Shown here piece by piece: positions 1 to 13,170 of a DNA stretch of 64,000 nt. The notes beneath the pieces are model-generated. The model was not told the DNA's origin and did no database searches. It worked only from the letters and a program-made list of their open reading frames with translations. The translations under genes and the position numbers were made by a program. The DNA lies in contig NC_134457.1 in assembly GCF_047948215.1 (NCBI RefSeq), forward strand, positions 16,156,626 to 16,220,625. The letters run 5' to 3'. Every line of letters begins with the position of its first letter. Positions within the stretch are counted from its first letter, which is position 1. Origin of the DNA: Lycorma delicatula. Taxonomy: Eukaryota; Arthropoda; Insecta; Hemiptera; Fulgoridae.

Positions 1-869
1 GTCTTTCCTTTCATGTCGTATTTGTAACTTTAATGTATAATCACCTTTCTCCAATTTTACATTATACTGAAAAATAAAAAAATAGAAGCATTACTTATTT
101 ATAAATTTAATAATATAAAATATAATAAATAATAATTATATAGTATAATAAAACAGTTTATTATACTAAATAATTTAGTATAATTATATACTAGAAAATA
201 ACTATGTAATAATGTATATATAAGTATTATTATAAAACCAGCAACAATATCATACAATGTTAAAATTGGACAAATTTTTCTACATAATTTTATAAAACAG
301 TTATAACTATATAACTATAAAAACTAAAACATTAGCTTTCAACATATCAAATCCAGTCCCCAAAGATTCCATGCTGAATATGAAAAGAATTTCTTGTACC
401 AACATTAGAAGAAAAAGAAATGACTTACAGTGATGAGTATAATATGAAAATTATTAACACATCATCTGAATTATTTATTTACTTTGTAGCAACATGACAA
501 TATTTAGGTGAAATGAAAACAATATTGATTAAATATAATATGTCAAATTAAATCGAATCTACATAAAGAGAAAAGTCTCTTCTGTTGAAGATATATTTAT
601 CAAAAAGGAGCTAGGAAAAGCAATAATGAAGAATTGTGTGGGCTGATCTTTTGGAAGTGAAACTTAACTTTTATAACGGATCCAAAGAGCATTGAAGCTT
701 TTGATAACGGCTGTTAGACAAAGTAGTTGATATTGACAAGGTAACAAACTAAATGTTCTATGAAGAATAGAAAAGAAGGTTTAACATGTTTTGTGCTATG
801 GATGTTAATTAACAATCACTATTCCTATTAATAATGATTATCGACATTAACAGCCACTGACTAACTTGA
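1..869. other. AT-rich non-coding stretch
   Basis: Very AT-rich sequence with short A and T runs. I see no open frame, splice-bounded exon, inverted terminal repeat or RNA gene here. Confidence 0.6.
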
Positions 870-2115
870 TATATACGGAATGGTCCAAAAAAAATGTACT
901 CAAGTGTTTGTAATAACATAATATCTAAATAAAATGAATTACACTCATTCATCTAATGTGTAGTGTAGTGTAAGGTATTAGATTCGTCATGGTAGATAAA
1001 GCTGGCAATTTATGCCACGCATGTGTGGGTGGTGGGTGGTAGAACGAGCCAGTGCAGCAGAAGACAGTTGAGTAGCAACAATGGCTGAGGTTTGCTTATC
1101 GTACCGCCACCAACATGTTGAACAATTGCTCGCATTCGTGATAAATTTGAAGCCGTCGGAACTGTTAAAGATGTGCACAAGGAAAGATCCGGCCGACCAC
1201 AAACAGCTACAAGTTCAACGTCCATTGCTGTGGTGTCTGATCACTGCAAAAATCAGAGAACCAGGGAGCTTGTGTAAGTGGGGTGAGCCGGTCAAGTGTA
1301 AGAGAATTATGAAGAGTGCAAAGTAGAAAGTGTACATTCCAAGACTGCTACATGCAATGAATGAGAACGACCCAGATCGAAGGATGGAGTGGTTTCAGCA
1401 CATGGTTGGCAGGGATGAGGAATTTACAGGGAAGTTTGTGTGGACTAATGAGGCGCAATTCAAACGTAACAGTACTGTGAACCGCCACAATTGTGTCTAC
1501 TGGGCTCCTCAAAATCCTCACACTCATGTGGACAAGGCAGTGATTCTACTGGGAGGTTGTTTATCATCAGTGTGTGGTTTGACTGGTCCCTTTTTCTGTG
1601 AAGGTACCATAGTAACTGGTGAGGCACATCTTGATATGCTTCAGACAAGGATTTTACCTGCCATCCAAAACCTGTACGGTGATTAACTATTTTAGTGTAA
1701 TAAGACAGAGTCCCATCTCACTACCAGCAAGATGTCAGGTTTCACCTTGATAAAACTCTACCTGGATGACGGGTGGACCACAGAGGTGTTGTTGAGTACC
1801 CACCTCACCACCTGATTAGACACCTTTGGACTTCTACCTCTGTGGGATTGTCAAGAATGATGTGTACCGAAAAAAAAAGTAACAATTGACAAGCTACATT
1901 AAAAAATCGTAGTCATGTGCTGCCATTACGCCAGATACACTAACAGCCGTAGTTCAGTGTGCAGTTCGGCACAATGGGCGTTGTATGGAAGCTGCTGGTG
2001 GTCATTTCAAAAACGTACCATAACCCCTCTCTCAGTGCCAAAAATTGTTACATCAAGTCAAATTTGACATGAGATATGTACTAGCAACTACATTTTTTTG
2101 GACTAATCTGTATAT
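870..2115 (+). mobile_element. Tc1/mariner-superfamily relic, DD41D-like, with TIRs
   Basis: Dead cut-and-paste DNA transposon. The ends are inverted repeats of about 27 bp (872-898 and 2087-2113) sharing GTCCAAAAAAAATGTA at the left and its near-complement at the right, each next to TA. The transposase reads from ATG 1081 with a degraded helix-turn-helix region (YRHQHVEQLL), stops at TAG 1324-1326, continues in the same frame, and stops again at 1684. The segment 1330-1686 holds the first catalytic block (VWTNEAQF, where family members have TDEA), the VNRHNCVYW signature and GPFFCEGTIVTGEAHLDMLQ. After 1686 pieces remain in shifting frames: TPLDFYL near 1826 with the third acidic residue, and GRCMEAAGGHF near 1980, the usual C-terminus. 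The second catalytic Asp block is destroyed. Confidence 0.8.
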
Positions 2116-2932
2116 GTTTTTGTTAGTTTATCATCAATTTTAAAGCGATATAAACTTTTCTTAGTAATTCTAAAGGGCACATTTTGTTACACAGCACATT
2201 CAGGTTTTGTTAACAAAGACAGCTCTTGCTGACCTGTCTTTCTTGAAATTCACCCTTTTCATATATTGTATTGGCACAAGTCTTTTAAGAAAATAAAAAT
2301 TTCTTATTTCACCTACATTTTTTATTTGTAATAGGATGGTAGAAGTGTCATTAGTGTTATAAATGACATATATTTCTTTTTTAATCATAAAATAATTAAT
2401 ACTGTAATATTTAGTTTTTATTCAGTTAATCAATTACATGATTTTCTTTATTTGATTTTTCTTAATGTGTAATCATGGTATATTTTGTACAGTAGCAGTT
2501 CTAAAAAATTATTTTATTTCTGCATTTATTCAGAAACTAAATTTTATGATGCATGTTTTTATTACGGAGTTTTGTCAATAATTCTCTGCATTTGAAAGTT
2601 TTTCCCTTCAGAAATATAAAAAAAATTTTTCTTTACATTATTTAAGTGTATTATTTTAATTTTATTTTGGATATATTTTTCAATTCTTATGTAAGAATTA
2701 TGTAATAAAAAAATACTGCATTTGAAAATTTAGGTGTAATTTATTCAGTAGTTTTTGCTTATTATTTTCTTTATTTATTATAATGTACATAAACTTTGCT
2801 TGTATACAGTATCATTAACAAACTTATTAAAAAAATAAATAAATAAACATTAACAACTAAATTCATAGAAAAATCTGAAAAGTTGCCTTTAGAGAAGTAC
2901 AACAGAAAAAAAAAATTATTCATATAGTACAA
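2116..2932. other. AT-rich non-coding stretch between two transposon relics
   Basis: No gene or structured repeat was seen. A short minus-strand open frame at 2200-2388 has no recognisable family and looks like chance. Confidence 0.55.
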
Positions 2933-3793
2933 GGTATGGCAGCATAATTTGCTAATTTGAATTAGGTGCCAGGAAGCAAGGTTTGGCCATTAGAGGGTGT
3001 GGATGGTCTCATTTGAACACGTGGGTCGGAAGCTTTTTCTCCCTTCCACTTCAGTACCAAGAATGCGGTGACGCATTTACCACAGAGGCTTACTTTTCTA
3101 ATGGTTGCTCAATCGTTGCCACCTGCAAGCATTCTGCGCACACATTCTGCTCGGATTGCCATCTGAGCTTGTGTTCCTGGTTGGCAATCAATTGTTACAT
3201 GGGCAAACACATTCAGGAGAAATGGGAGTGTTGAAAAGAGAAGATCAGGGGAATGGTCCGTGAGATCAACCCAAAGCATCAAGGCAGTCTTTTTTGCAAT
3301 CTCCTCAGCACTCGGCATGCAAGCATGCAGCTGCCCTTTTTTTTCCAAAGCTTGATGAAATGGATGTTGGGGGATGTGTGGTTTCAGCAGGATGGAGCCA
3401 CAGCTTACATGGTGTCAACTGCAATGCAAGTTTTACAGGAAAACTTACCTGAGCGCCTGATCTTTTTGAGGGGCGATCTTCAGTGGCCCGTGTGATCAAC
3501 TGATTTAGCCTCTTATGACTATTTTTATGGGAGTATCTGAAATCCCTCGTGTACACTGATCGTCCAAGGACCCTTGATGAACTGAAGGTTTGCCAAGAAA
3601 TAGCCAACATATCCTTGCTATACTGGAAAGTCGACCGATGCTTCCGAATTATGGTAAATCTGTATATCGCCAATGGGGGGAGCCACTTGTTGGTTACAAT
3701 TTTTAAAACAGTGTAAAGTAGCAGCATATAGTGAAAAAATAATTACATCTTTGGTTTTATTGACCCTTCATCAGAAAATTATGCTGCCGCACC
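2933..3793 (+). mobile_element. Second DD41D-type transposon, internally shortened, with TIRs
   Basis: The ends share GGTATGGCAGCATAATTT (from 2933) against the complement of AAATTATGCTGCCGCACC (ending 3793), a clear imperfect inverted repeat different from the element at 870-2115. The coding sequence is on the plus strand in several frames. An N-terminal helix-turn-helix piece (SIVATCKHSAHT, then VTWANTFRRNGSVEKRRSG) runs to about 3240. A C-terminal catalytic piece starts with VWFQQDGATAYM near 3381 and, after a stop at about 3493, reaches ASYDYFLWEYLKSLVYTD and a C-terminus with IANGGSHL. Counting through the stop, 41 residues separate the two Asp residues. The first catalytic Asp block is missing, so the roughly 860-bp element lost about 0.4 kb internally. 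Confidence 0.78.
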
Positions 3794-4239
3794 TGTTTAT
3801 AAGCAGTAAGCACACAAACTAATCCAAAAATGTATCTTACCTACCACGTGCATACACAGACAAGTTATGTACATTTGTTTAGTACTCTAGTTTATTTAAA
3901 AATTTATATTTAGTGTATTTCTATTCAATATTATGATGCAATATTTGTGCAATGTACAATTTGGTTAAACATAATAAGCTACAGATTTTGTTCTTATGAT
4001 GAAGTAACTCTTGTAGAAAATTCTAAGTGTTACAACATTTTGTTATGAATTTTATTACATACAAAGTAAAATAATAAATAGTTAATAAAGAGTAGATAGG
4101 GTGTAATGTTTAGGATCAGACTTTGCAACTTTTCTCCTAATTAACTTTAACAAATGTCGATTGAGCCTCCACAAGGTGCACCTGGATGTAAAAAAGTTTG
4201 TCCAGAACAAATAAAAGTTTGTCTGGTGAACTGTATCTA
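3794..4239. other. AT-rich non-coding stretch
   Basis: No coding or structural signal was found between the DD41D relic and the following LINE. Confidence 0.5.
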
Positions 4240-7200
4240 AACAAACTTCACAGCTTCATTTATCATCAAATCACATCACACTAGACCACATCTAGAGTTG
4301 TAACTCAGGACCTAGTCCCACCACAGGTGACTCCTTGACAATCATGAAAGGTCTTGTAAGGAATACTCTACCATCTGAACCAAGCAACACTAGATTTTAG
4401 AGAAGGCAGCATTCGGATATAGTGGGCTGCCACTTTAAAAAATAACACGCAATTGAAAGCATTGGAATGCCCCAACACTACATACACGAACAAGAAAAAT
4501 TCAAAGTCCTAAATCAAATCAAAGCAAATCACCTACATTTTCACACAATGTAATTTGCTCATGCAGATTTCTCATCATGAGTCTGCAGAAAATAAGAAAC
4601 ACTGACCAGGACACCATGGAATCTCAAGGCTCTACAAAGGTACACCTGGGAAGAGAGTGATGGAAAATGCCCACAGTTTGGAACAGGCCTTTTTAATATA
4701 ACAAGCCTCAAGATAATAAACTCCATGCAAGAATTCAAGTCACAATCCCCAAGAATCTCAACACTCATCCTAAAACCATCTAATAAAATCTACACTACAA
4801 TAAATGCCCATGCACTGACTAGTTTTATAACTCTGCAAAAGACTGTACAAAATAGAAAAGTCTGGGATGTACTCGATTTGACCATAAATAACATCCCCAA
4901 AAACCTTGTTAAACAACTAATCGGAGACTTTAATACTCAACTAGGCAGAGAAAGAAGATATTGCAACATCATCAATAAATGGCCTGCCCAAAAGAAAACA
5001 AATAAAAACAGATAAGAGACTCACTAAAGGAGAATGGCAATCAGACCATGTCTTCATGGATATACACCACCACGAGACCTACAATGTAAAAGTCCTCCAA
5101 GAAGTAGCCACAGGCTCAGACGACTTTGTAGTCAAACCTAAAATTAAATTTACTTCCCAAAGTAACGCAACAATACCAAACCCCTAAAAAATTAAAAGAA
5201 TAATGGACCCTACCCAACTAATCAAGAACGAAAATTACCAAAAAATAACAATCACAGATAAACTTGAAGATGTCAACTACCTTAAACAAATTTAGAAGAA
5301 TTAACCCCAATAAAATCCTGTAAAAAAAACACCAATGGTGGAACAGCATATGTAATGAAACAGTGCAACAAAGACATCAAAAGTATGGCTATTTCACCAA
5401 TCCTAAAAATCAGAAACATTCTTCCAAAATCTAGTAAAACAAAGAAAAGAAACCACCTAAACCTTAAGGAGAATAAAAAGACAACACCATAAAGACAAAC
5501 CTGAAGTCAATGATTCAATAAAACACATTTGAAAAATTATTACAAAACCTTCAAAAATCAGTTCCAGAAATACAAACCCCCAACCCTAATAATAAAGAAT
5601 GAAAACAGTAAACTGGCCCATAACAATAAAGTCAATGCAGAAATCCTAGCTAAATATTTCAACAAACTGCTAAATTGCAAAAATCCAACAAAACTCCTAC
5701 ACTTCAACACCAACACTCAATAACTACACCATCATAAAAAGAAAACATCAACTCTCCTACAATAAAAGAAATCTACCAAGCAGTGGGTGAGATAAAGAAT
5801 TACAAAGCAGCAGGAGATCAGACATTTGTAGAGATCTGGAAACATGCAGGAAGATCAGCAAAAATTGTCCTTAATCAACAGCTTGTCAATATCTGGATCA
5901 AAGAAAAACTACCAGAGCATTGGACAACAACCCCATCCGCTGTACAAAAAAGGGGACAAAACACACCCAAATAATGACAGGTGAATCACAATCCTACACA
6001 CAACATACAAAATTCTTTCCTGTATCATCTTCAACAGAATCAGTTCACAACTAAAGTAATAACTAGAATACCGTGGAGGTTTCAGACCAGATCATGAGTC
6101 TCAAGCTAATAATGGATTACAACAGGAGAAGAAACAGAGATCCTCACAAAATATGATAAAACTGACCCTCACATACTAAGTTGAAGGTAAAATTCAGAGG
6201 TGAGCTCTCTGAACCATTTGAGATCAAAACAGGACTGTACTAAGACGATGGGCTCTAATTGTTATTATTCAATTGAGCTCTAGAAATGGTAATGAAAGAG
6301 TGGCTCAAAAGGTGCCCCCCAAAAGTAAAAATACATCGAAAAATCAAAACAAACTATCTTGGTTTTGCCAACGACTTGGCACTGCTAGCAAACAACATCA
6401 ACAAAGCTAAATCACAGATATTAAAACTTCAAAACATGCAAATAAAATTGGTCTCAAAATATCATTTGAAAAAACTGAAATTATGTCCCAAAAACCAACT
6501 CAATTAAAAGAAATAAACATAAAGGGTAATAAAATCAAAATAGTAACCCAAATTAAATACCTCAGAGAAATAATAACAAACAACCTAAACAAAAAAAATC
6601 CTTGATCCAAATAAGAAGAAACAAACAAGCTAAACCTCAAAATTAACCTGGTACACTTACAATAAAAAATACCCATCAATAAATGAAAAAATGAGATACT
6701 GCAACACAGTTATATAAAACCAGAAGCCACTTATGCAGCAGAAACATTCTTCCACCTGAACAAAAAATGAAAAACAGACAGACTCCAGAAAACTGAAAGA
6801 AGAATTGGAAGAACCTGCATCAATAAAAAGAACCAGAAAGTCGGGCAGTGGTGAACTGGGCCCAACAAAGTCTTGTACAAAGAGTAAGACCCTTACTCCA
6901 AGCATAAGAGAAGACTAGGATTCTTTGAACATATCATGAGGATGCAAGATTCAAGACTTCTAAAACAGCTAATACAGTATAATCTCGACTCAAAAAACAA
7001 CAAAACAGGTTGCAGATGGATCAGAGAAATAAGATCTGAGGGAAACTGGCCTTACACAAGAAGACACCAGAGATAAGATAAAATTAAACAACAAAAACAA
7101 TTGCTTCACACTCACAAGAACATTTTCAAGATTAGAAAAGGCACACAGATTGGAAAAATGAAAAATATTGGAAGGACCGCAAAGTTCAACCAGTCCCATC

Positions 7201-7240
7201 GAAGAGACTTAGATAATTGGACTGACTAAAGGTAGTTAGA
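4240..7240 (+). mobile_element. Non-LTR retrotransposon (LINE) with endonuclease and reverse transcriptase, degenerate
   Basis: Remains of a LINE in sense order. From about 4560 an AP-endonuclease-like domain is legible in mixed frames: FGTGFL near 4680, a Lys/Ser-rich stretch at 4725-4830, IGDFNTQLGRERRY (4920-4960, the GD-N motif), then QSDHVFM near 5040. A linker leads to the reverse transcriptase: EIKNYKAAGDQTFVEIWKH (from 5786), then EHWTT and the KKGQN block to 5974, YRGGFRPDHES near 6070, a broken GLRQGDG region near 6230, LGFANDLALLANN at 6358-6395 (AN in place of the catalytic ADD), and the usual tail KLIKYLREIITNN near 6560. A C-terminal region with LGFFEHIMRMQDSRLLKQ (from 6917) reaches about 7230. 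The palm is deleted around 6150, where the copy at 53.7 kb retains sequence. Clade not resolved. Confidence 0.8.
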
Positions 7241-8023
7241 AGTAAAATAGGGCACAGAATGTTAAAAATTTTGTTTTATCTGAAAGTATTTTTAAATTTA
7301 TGTTCAACAAACATTTTTTACTTGATAGGCACAAAGGTATTTGGTTACCAACTCAAATACATTAATATTCACTATGATACTCATTTAAAGTGTTTTAGTG
7401 GGATTAAAATATATAAAAGTATTGAGACATTTTTTAATATTCATTGAGATGCCTTTTTTCTACTTTATCATTCTTTGCTTGTTACATATTTATTCTTATA
7501 CATTATTTGCTTTTTTAGAGCAGACCTAATAACATTTTTATAATGAAGGTTATTTTCATTTCTTTTTTTATCTGTAAATTTAGGTTTTATAAATATAGTT
7601 GTAATAATAAAGTTTTTGTGAAGAATTGATTCATTTCCAAACTCATTGTTTGGAAATGCAAACATTTTATTATCAAACATGCTTCAAATAGAAAAATTAC
7701 AGATTTATACTCTAAATCAAAGTATACATTCAAGCATAATAGAAAGGGACTCATACTTAAAATAAAAAGGTATTTATACTTAAAATTATTATTAAACTTA
7801 ATAAATTATTTAAAAAAAATAATAATAGTAATGCAACTTGTAAGATAGTACGTATAAAACTAAGAGTAAAAACAAGGAAGCAATCATCATAACAAAAAAA
7901 TTTTTATTTTTTTTTAAGAGTACAATAATAAATGCACAAAACATACAACAAATAAGAAAAAATTAGAACTAATTTTATTCAAAAATAAATAAATATAAAA
8001 AAATTATATATATACACACACGA
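7241..8023. other. AT-rich non-coding stretch
   Basis: Between the LINE and a mariner. It contains a small inverted repeat (TTTCCAAACTCATTGTTTGGAAA near 7635 is a hairpin-like palindrome, quoted in part: TTTCCAAAC and GTTTGGAAA). Open frames at 7259-7447 (+) and 7468-7680 (-) match nothing I recognise. Confidence 0.5.
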
Positions 8024-9315
8024 GGGAGGGTAAGTCAATTATTATCCGCAATTTAGTTATATTTTTGTTTATGTTGGTAGTACTGTCGTGTTGCATAGAT
8101 GACGCATGAGTGGTTTAATTGTTGTTATGTCTGTGCAGGTTTGATGCTGCTAGGTTACTTCCATTATCGCTGCCCTGCCGTTAACCATGACTGTTCCGCT
8201 TTCTGTTTGCACCAAAGAAGAGCAACGTTCAGTGATCCGTTTTTTGTGGTCGAAGGTGTATCAGGGGCCGAAATTCATCAAAGACTTTCAGTACAGTATG
8301 GGAACAGTGTGTTACTGCAACAGAGTGTCTAAGAATTAATTGAAAAATTAAAAAAATTATCGCACAAGTGTTACGCACGACGAAGGAGTTGGACGACCGT
8401 TTACCGCCACAAATGAGGAAAACATTGAGAGTGCACATGACATGGTTTCTTAAGGTAGACGAATAACTATTGATGAAGTGGCACATCATCTACAAATTAG
8501 TCACAGTTCTGCCTACGAAATCATCCACTACAGACTTGAGTTTCATAAAGTCTGTGCAAGATGGGTCCCAAAACAACTCACACAGTTGCATAAACAAACA
8601 CGCTTGGACATCTGTCAAAAACATTTGGATCGCTACGGTCTTCTTAGAGAGAATCATCACTGGTGATGAAACACGGATCCATCATTACGAGCCGGAGAGT
8701 AAACAGCAGAGTTTGGAATGGAAATATCCAAATTCGCCCTGCAAAAAAAAGTTCAAGACCAACCATCTGCAGGAAAACTGATGCTTATGGTTTTTTGGGA
8801 CATAAGGCCCAGTACTGCAGCATTATGAGAAAGGGGCATGACAATAAACAGTGCGTGTTACAGTGAGATGCTTACTGCCAAGAGGAAGCCTGCAATTTGA
8901 AGCAAACACCAAGGACAGCTGTCAAAAGGTATTGTGTTGTTGCATGACAATGCCCATCCACATCCTGCTGCCCACACTGCTGAAATGCTCCAAAAACTCA
9001 ACTTTGAAGTACTGGCTCATCCTCCGTAGTCCTGATCTTGCCCCTTCTGACTACCACTTGTTTGGTCCACTCAAAGAGGCATTAAGGGACCATCGATTTA
9101 CCTCGGACGAAACAGTGAAAGAAGCGGAGCATTCCTGGCTTGCAGCTCAATCGAAAACCTTCTTTTATGAGGGCATCAGGAAGCTTGTGCAACGATGGAC
9201 CAAGTGCGTTCAAATGCAAGGGGACTATGTTGAAAAATGATTACATGTAAGTTTCCTATTTGTATTGCAATAAAATTTATAACTACATAGTGGGTAATAA
9301 TTGACTTACCCTTTT
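8024..9315 (+). mobile_element. Near full-length mariner (DD34D), frameshifted transposase
   Basis: A canonical-size mariner of about 1.29 kb. Inverted ends read AGGGTAAGTCAATTATTA (from 8027) and the complement of TAATAATTGACTTACCCT (9295-9312), inside TA-rich microsatellite-like flanks. The transposase starts at ATG 8187 (MTVPLSVCTKEEQRSVIRF) and spans the whole element in changing frames: helix-turn-helix EGVSGAEIHQRLS, THDEGVGRPFTAT, HHLQISHSSAYEIIH, VCARWVPKQLTQLHKQTRLD, first catalytic Asp in IITGDETRIHHYEPES (8650-8700), second in LLHDNAHPH-type sequence (8930-8960), third in LAPSDYHLFGPLKEALRD (9040-9090), and a C-terminal end QRWTKCVQMQGDYVEK just before TGA 9238. At least six frameshifts or stops interrupt it. 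It is one of the better preserved elements here and closest to the SETMAR/mauritiana-like group by motif. Confidence 0.92.
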
Positions 9316-11289
9316 ATATATATATAAAGTACCTTGGAAGGATAGGCATCTCCAGCTGCCAGAAATTGTTTATTGCTGTCATATAGTAGCCAAAGTTGTG
9401 ATTCATACTCAGATTCATAAAGGAATGGACTAAGAGGACTAATGTTATACAGGTACCAGCATTAGAAAAAACTGGACTAAGAGAACATGCTAGGAGATGT
9501 ATTATTTTATAGCAAATTCACACTATGAATTACTATGGATTGGCAAAAATGATTAACAGAAAAAATACACACAACTTTCATTATGTTTCAATAATTAGTA
9601 ATAACCAGGATTATATGAGCAAAAGAAAATGATCATCATATCATTCACCAATTTACTGATAATTCGAGGTTAACTTATCATTTCCTACTAGGCCTTAACT
9701 GACATGTGAGAAGACTAGTTGATTACAGTCAATGTATCTGTGTATTAATACATAATTTTAGTAGGTAAGGTGAAGATCATTCATTAGTCATCAATAACGA
9801 GGGAAGATCATTCATGTAGAAGCAAGCACCTGTAAGGTTAGTTTGAGTAGCCTGCATCCCTCAAGAATGATTTTTCATTAATATAGTACAGTCCTGTTAA
9901 AACAAACTTCGTTAAGGTTATCTGTAGACAATCTTTGCAGTCCTTTTATTACATTTTTTTATATCTATCAAATCTACATAAAATTAACAACTCCTTTAGT
10001 AGAACTTTCATGAAAATAATAAATCTCATCACCGCAACATTTTCCATAAAATTTAATACTTTAGTCCTGTATTTTACCAAATTGATCACTCCTTTAAAAT
10101 TATGCAGTGCTGATTTATTACAATGCTTCCCACTGTCTTTTTTGCAGAGAGTAAGGTGGCAAGTTCTTACTTCTGCAGTTACTACTTTGTCTTAGATATC
10201 ACAGATTTAAAAAAATTTTGTTTTAGCATGTCTTGTTGGGAAATCTTTTTCGCATATCTAGTATAAAAATCAGTCAACAGATTTAAATATTTGGAACATA
10301 TATGTTAAAATAGTTTGTTAACATTTATAAATAAATGTTACCAAATTCTATTTAAGAATTTATACTGATCATGTTTATGGATTATACAACAGTGCTGTTA
10401 CAGGGCCAGATAATGAACTGTTTACACGTCCAATCTGGTGAATAGGATATTGGTGTTGTGAATGAATGGTTTCAAGTAACAATGGATTACTACTTAATAT
10501 CCACAAAATGCACAAATTAAATTTTATTAAACCACAAAACTGATGTATTTATTGCAAATTTTTCATTCACAAGTAATTATAATTTATCAACTACTGTAAC
10601 ATTCTTAAGACTTGTACTGACACTAACATGGAAGGTTCTTGTAAACACTTGTAATAAACAGGGCATACTGATACAGTTCTGAATAATGGAGAGGAAAACT
10701 GTGAATAAGTGATGTATTATGTCTCTGTATATCCACTGATGAATTCCAGAATTACTTATCTTTTGTTGAGATTTTGTAGAGCAAAAAATATTTATTATGC
10801 GAAAGAAAATTATTCATGTTAATTTTCCTACATTAAAAATACAGCATTAGTAGCATAATAATTAGTCTTTTAATTGAGGTCTGGAATGAATGGTTTGACG
10901 AAAATTATACTTTATTTTTGAAATCTGTTCTTTTTTCAACATGGAGGTCCACTTCATTATTTCAAATCTAAACTCATGTTTTTACTGCATTTTTGGATAC
11001 GAAATAATATTTTAAGGCTTTTTTATTGTTTGTATTTTTCTCTAAACATAGTGGTTATAAAGCTACATGGGCTGACAATTATAAATTTACAAAAACAATA
11101 AATATAGTTTTAATGCTAAATAATTTTATCAGCTGTTTTTTTTTTTAATTGTTGAAAATTTCTTGAATTTAACAGTACATTCAGTAATGTATTGGAAAAA
11201 TGTGTATGCATGAAATTAATTTTTAACAAAAATTCAACAATAGTGAGAAAAACATAAGTATAATGATAACGTGATTCTACCTCTCACTG
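9316..11289. other. AT-rich non-coding stretch
   Basis: About 2 kb with no recognisable gene, terminal repeat or RNA signal. The frame at 9935-10195 (+) is low-complexity and unmatched. Confidence 0.5.
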
Positions 11290-12420
11290 TAAACTAACAT
11301 GCGTTCAGAGAGTTGCTGTGCATTTAATTGTGGAAGTGTAATGACAAAACTTTTCTAATTATTACTTGTATTTTTACTTCATTACTTTATAAAAATGGAT
11401 GGATATTAACTAGTAATATTAACTCCAACATCAATACAACACAGCACATTTTTCAATTTGTTTCCAAAAACTTTAACCAGCTGATGTACAGGAATGTCTC
11501 TTACATATGCCATTATTGTGGTTTTTAGTTTATCAATCACATGTGATCTATTGCAATACACTGCTTGTTTCGCTGCCCCCCCACAGAAAGCAATCTGGAG
11601 GAATCAAATCAGGCAATTATAAAGGCCACAAACCCCTCAAAATGATTTGTTCACAAAGACATTTTGTAATCATTGACCTGTTAGCCGTGTGCAATGTGGA
11701 ACAATCTTGTTAAAACCAACGGTGATTGATTTTCATTTCTGTTAACTGACTAATGAAGTTTGTTAAAACAGCATAATAACAATCACTATTAATTGTATTT
11801 TTAAAAAAAACTAAACCGTAACATGCGTCCTACTCACACCAACCCAGACTCCAATTTTAGCTTTATGTAAAGATTGTGCAATTCATGGGGATTAGTGTCA
11901 ACTACAGTATTGTATTTTGTTAATTAATATACCATCTTAGATGAAATCACGCTTTATCTGCAAAAAAATGTAATGTCAATGATATATACAGAATTATGGT
12001 CAATAAAATGTTTAAACCATTGACAATAATTTAGTTTTTGGGCATGATCTGTAGGTTTCAGTTCTTGGACACAAATTACTTTGTACAGGAAAATTTTTAG
12101 TTCTTTTCTTATAGTTTTATATGCGGTAGCAAGTTCAATATCTTGTTGCTGTGCTATCTTATGCATTGACTTTGGTGGGTTTTTGGCCTCAGCATCCGAA
12201 ATATCAGGCGCTTCTGTTTGTTTACTTTAGGTGCTCTTCTACTTCGATCAGGGTCTTCAACAGAACCTGTTGCCTGAAATTTTTCAATAAGAGTTCAAAC
12301 TGCAAGGTGGTGAGAAACAGGAATATTTGGAAACTTTTCAGAAAATTTGTGCTTCATTAAATCAATATACTAGTCACCTTCACGAAAGATGTGTTCCTGT
12401 ACCGAAAGAACCATTATGTT
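11290..12420 (-). mobile_element. DD41D-like transposase relic, minus strand
   Basis: Read on the minus strand from about 12420 downwards, a whole transposase is recognisable through many stops: EHIFREGD and KFPNIPVSHHLAV (N-terminal helix-turn-helix), TGSVEDPDRSRRAPK near 12245, then the longest open piece at 12166-11954 (IAQQQDIELATAYKTIRKEL and VQELKPTDHAQKLNYCQWF). The first catalytic block is near 11950 (TFFADKA, Asp kept). RWFQQDCSTLHTANRSM follows near 11720, then PDLIPPDCFLWGGS near 11590, and a C-terminal tail to about 11300. I count about 36 residues between the second and third Asp, five fewer than the 41 in the 3.4-kb and 38.6-kb relics. Clear inverted ends were not found. Confidence 0.75.
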
Positions 12421-12616
12421 TCTCGCAACTACCGATTCTAATAAACAAAACAAAGCAGGTTCAATCACATCTCAATAACTGACGTCTTGGTTTATTAATG
12501 AGCAATGACCAAAGAATCCACACGGCAACCGACCTAATGCTGAAAGAACTCAATGCACCACATAATTCTAAAGCATGTTGCACAGTGACTTTCCCAATGT
12601 ATTATTGCAAGATTAG

Positions 12617-13170
12617 TTGGAAATATGTGGAATAATGAATGGGTCATTTCAGAAAAAAATACATTGCCAGAACCGATGTGTTATTAAAAATATTGAGACC
12701 GATATTTTGGCCTTATTACACAGCTTCCATAAAGGAAGCAGTGCAATTGCTACTCTACCTTATGACTCCATAGCAAATGTATATTGCAAAAGCACAGTTA
12801 CCAGGATTAAAACTTCACATGATGCCTGGTGATGAAAGAAGAAGGCTTGAATTCAGTAGCTGGATTGCAGAACTGGTTGTAAATTATACTAATTTTTTGT
12901 CTAATATTATTTGGTGAAATGAAACCAATTTCTCCAATAATGGAATGCACAACTGAAAAAACAACCTAATCGTCAAGAGAAAATCCATTAATTGTCAGAG
13001 AAGGACACAATCAAGTGAAATTTTCCATAAACTTCTGGTGTGCCATCACCAACAATCAAATTTTGGCAGTGAATTTCTACGAGAGAAATCTTATAGGAAC
13101 TTGATAATGTCAATTGCTGGATGAGGTTCTACTGCCATCTATTGATGACTTGCCACTTGTCTATTGACTT
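12617..13170 (+). mobile_element. Fragment of a DD41D-like transposase
   Basis: A badly decayed plus-strand relic. The N-terminal side is suggested by ALLHSFHKGSSAIATL (12707-12755). The catalytic core region is clearer at 12915-13150 once frameshifts are ignored: FSNNGMHN, then NPLIVREGHNQVKFSINFWC-type sequence, NNQILAVNFYERN, and CQLLDEVLPPSIDDLPLVY at 13110-13160. This order (first-Asp block, VREGHNQVK, LLxEVLPP) is that of insect IS630/Tc1-mariner transposases. The remaining catalytic residues are not found downstream. Confidence 0.6.

Noticed and set aside
3109..3348. Minus-strand open frame of 79 codons and the overlapping one at 3305-3727
   Set aside because: They are antisense to a recognisable transposase whose motifs read on the plus strand.
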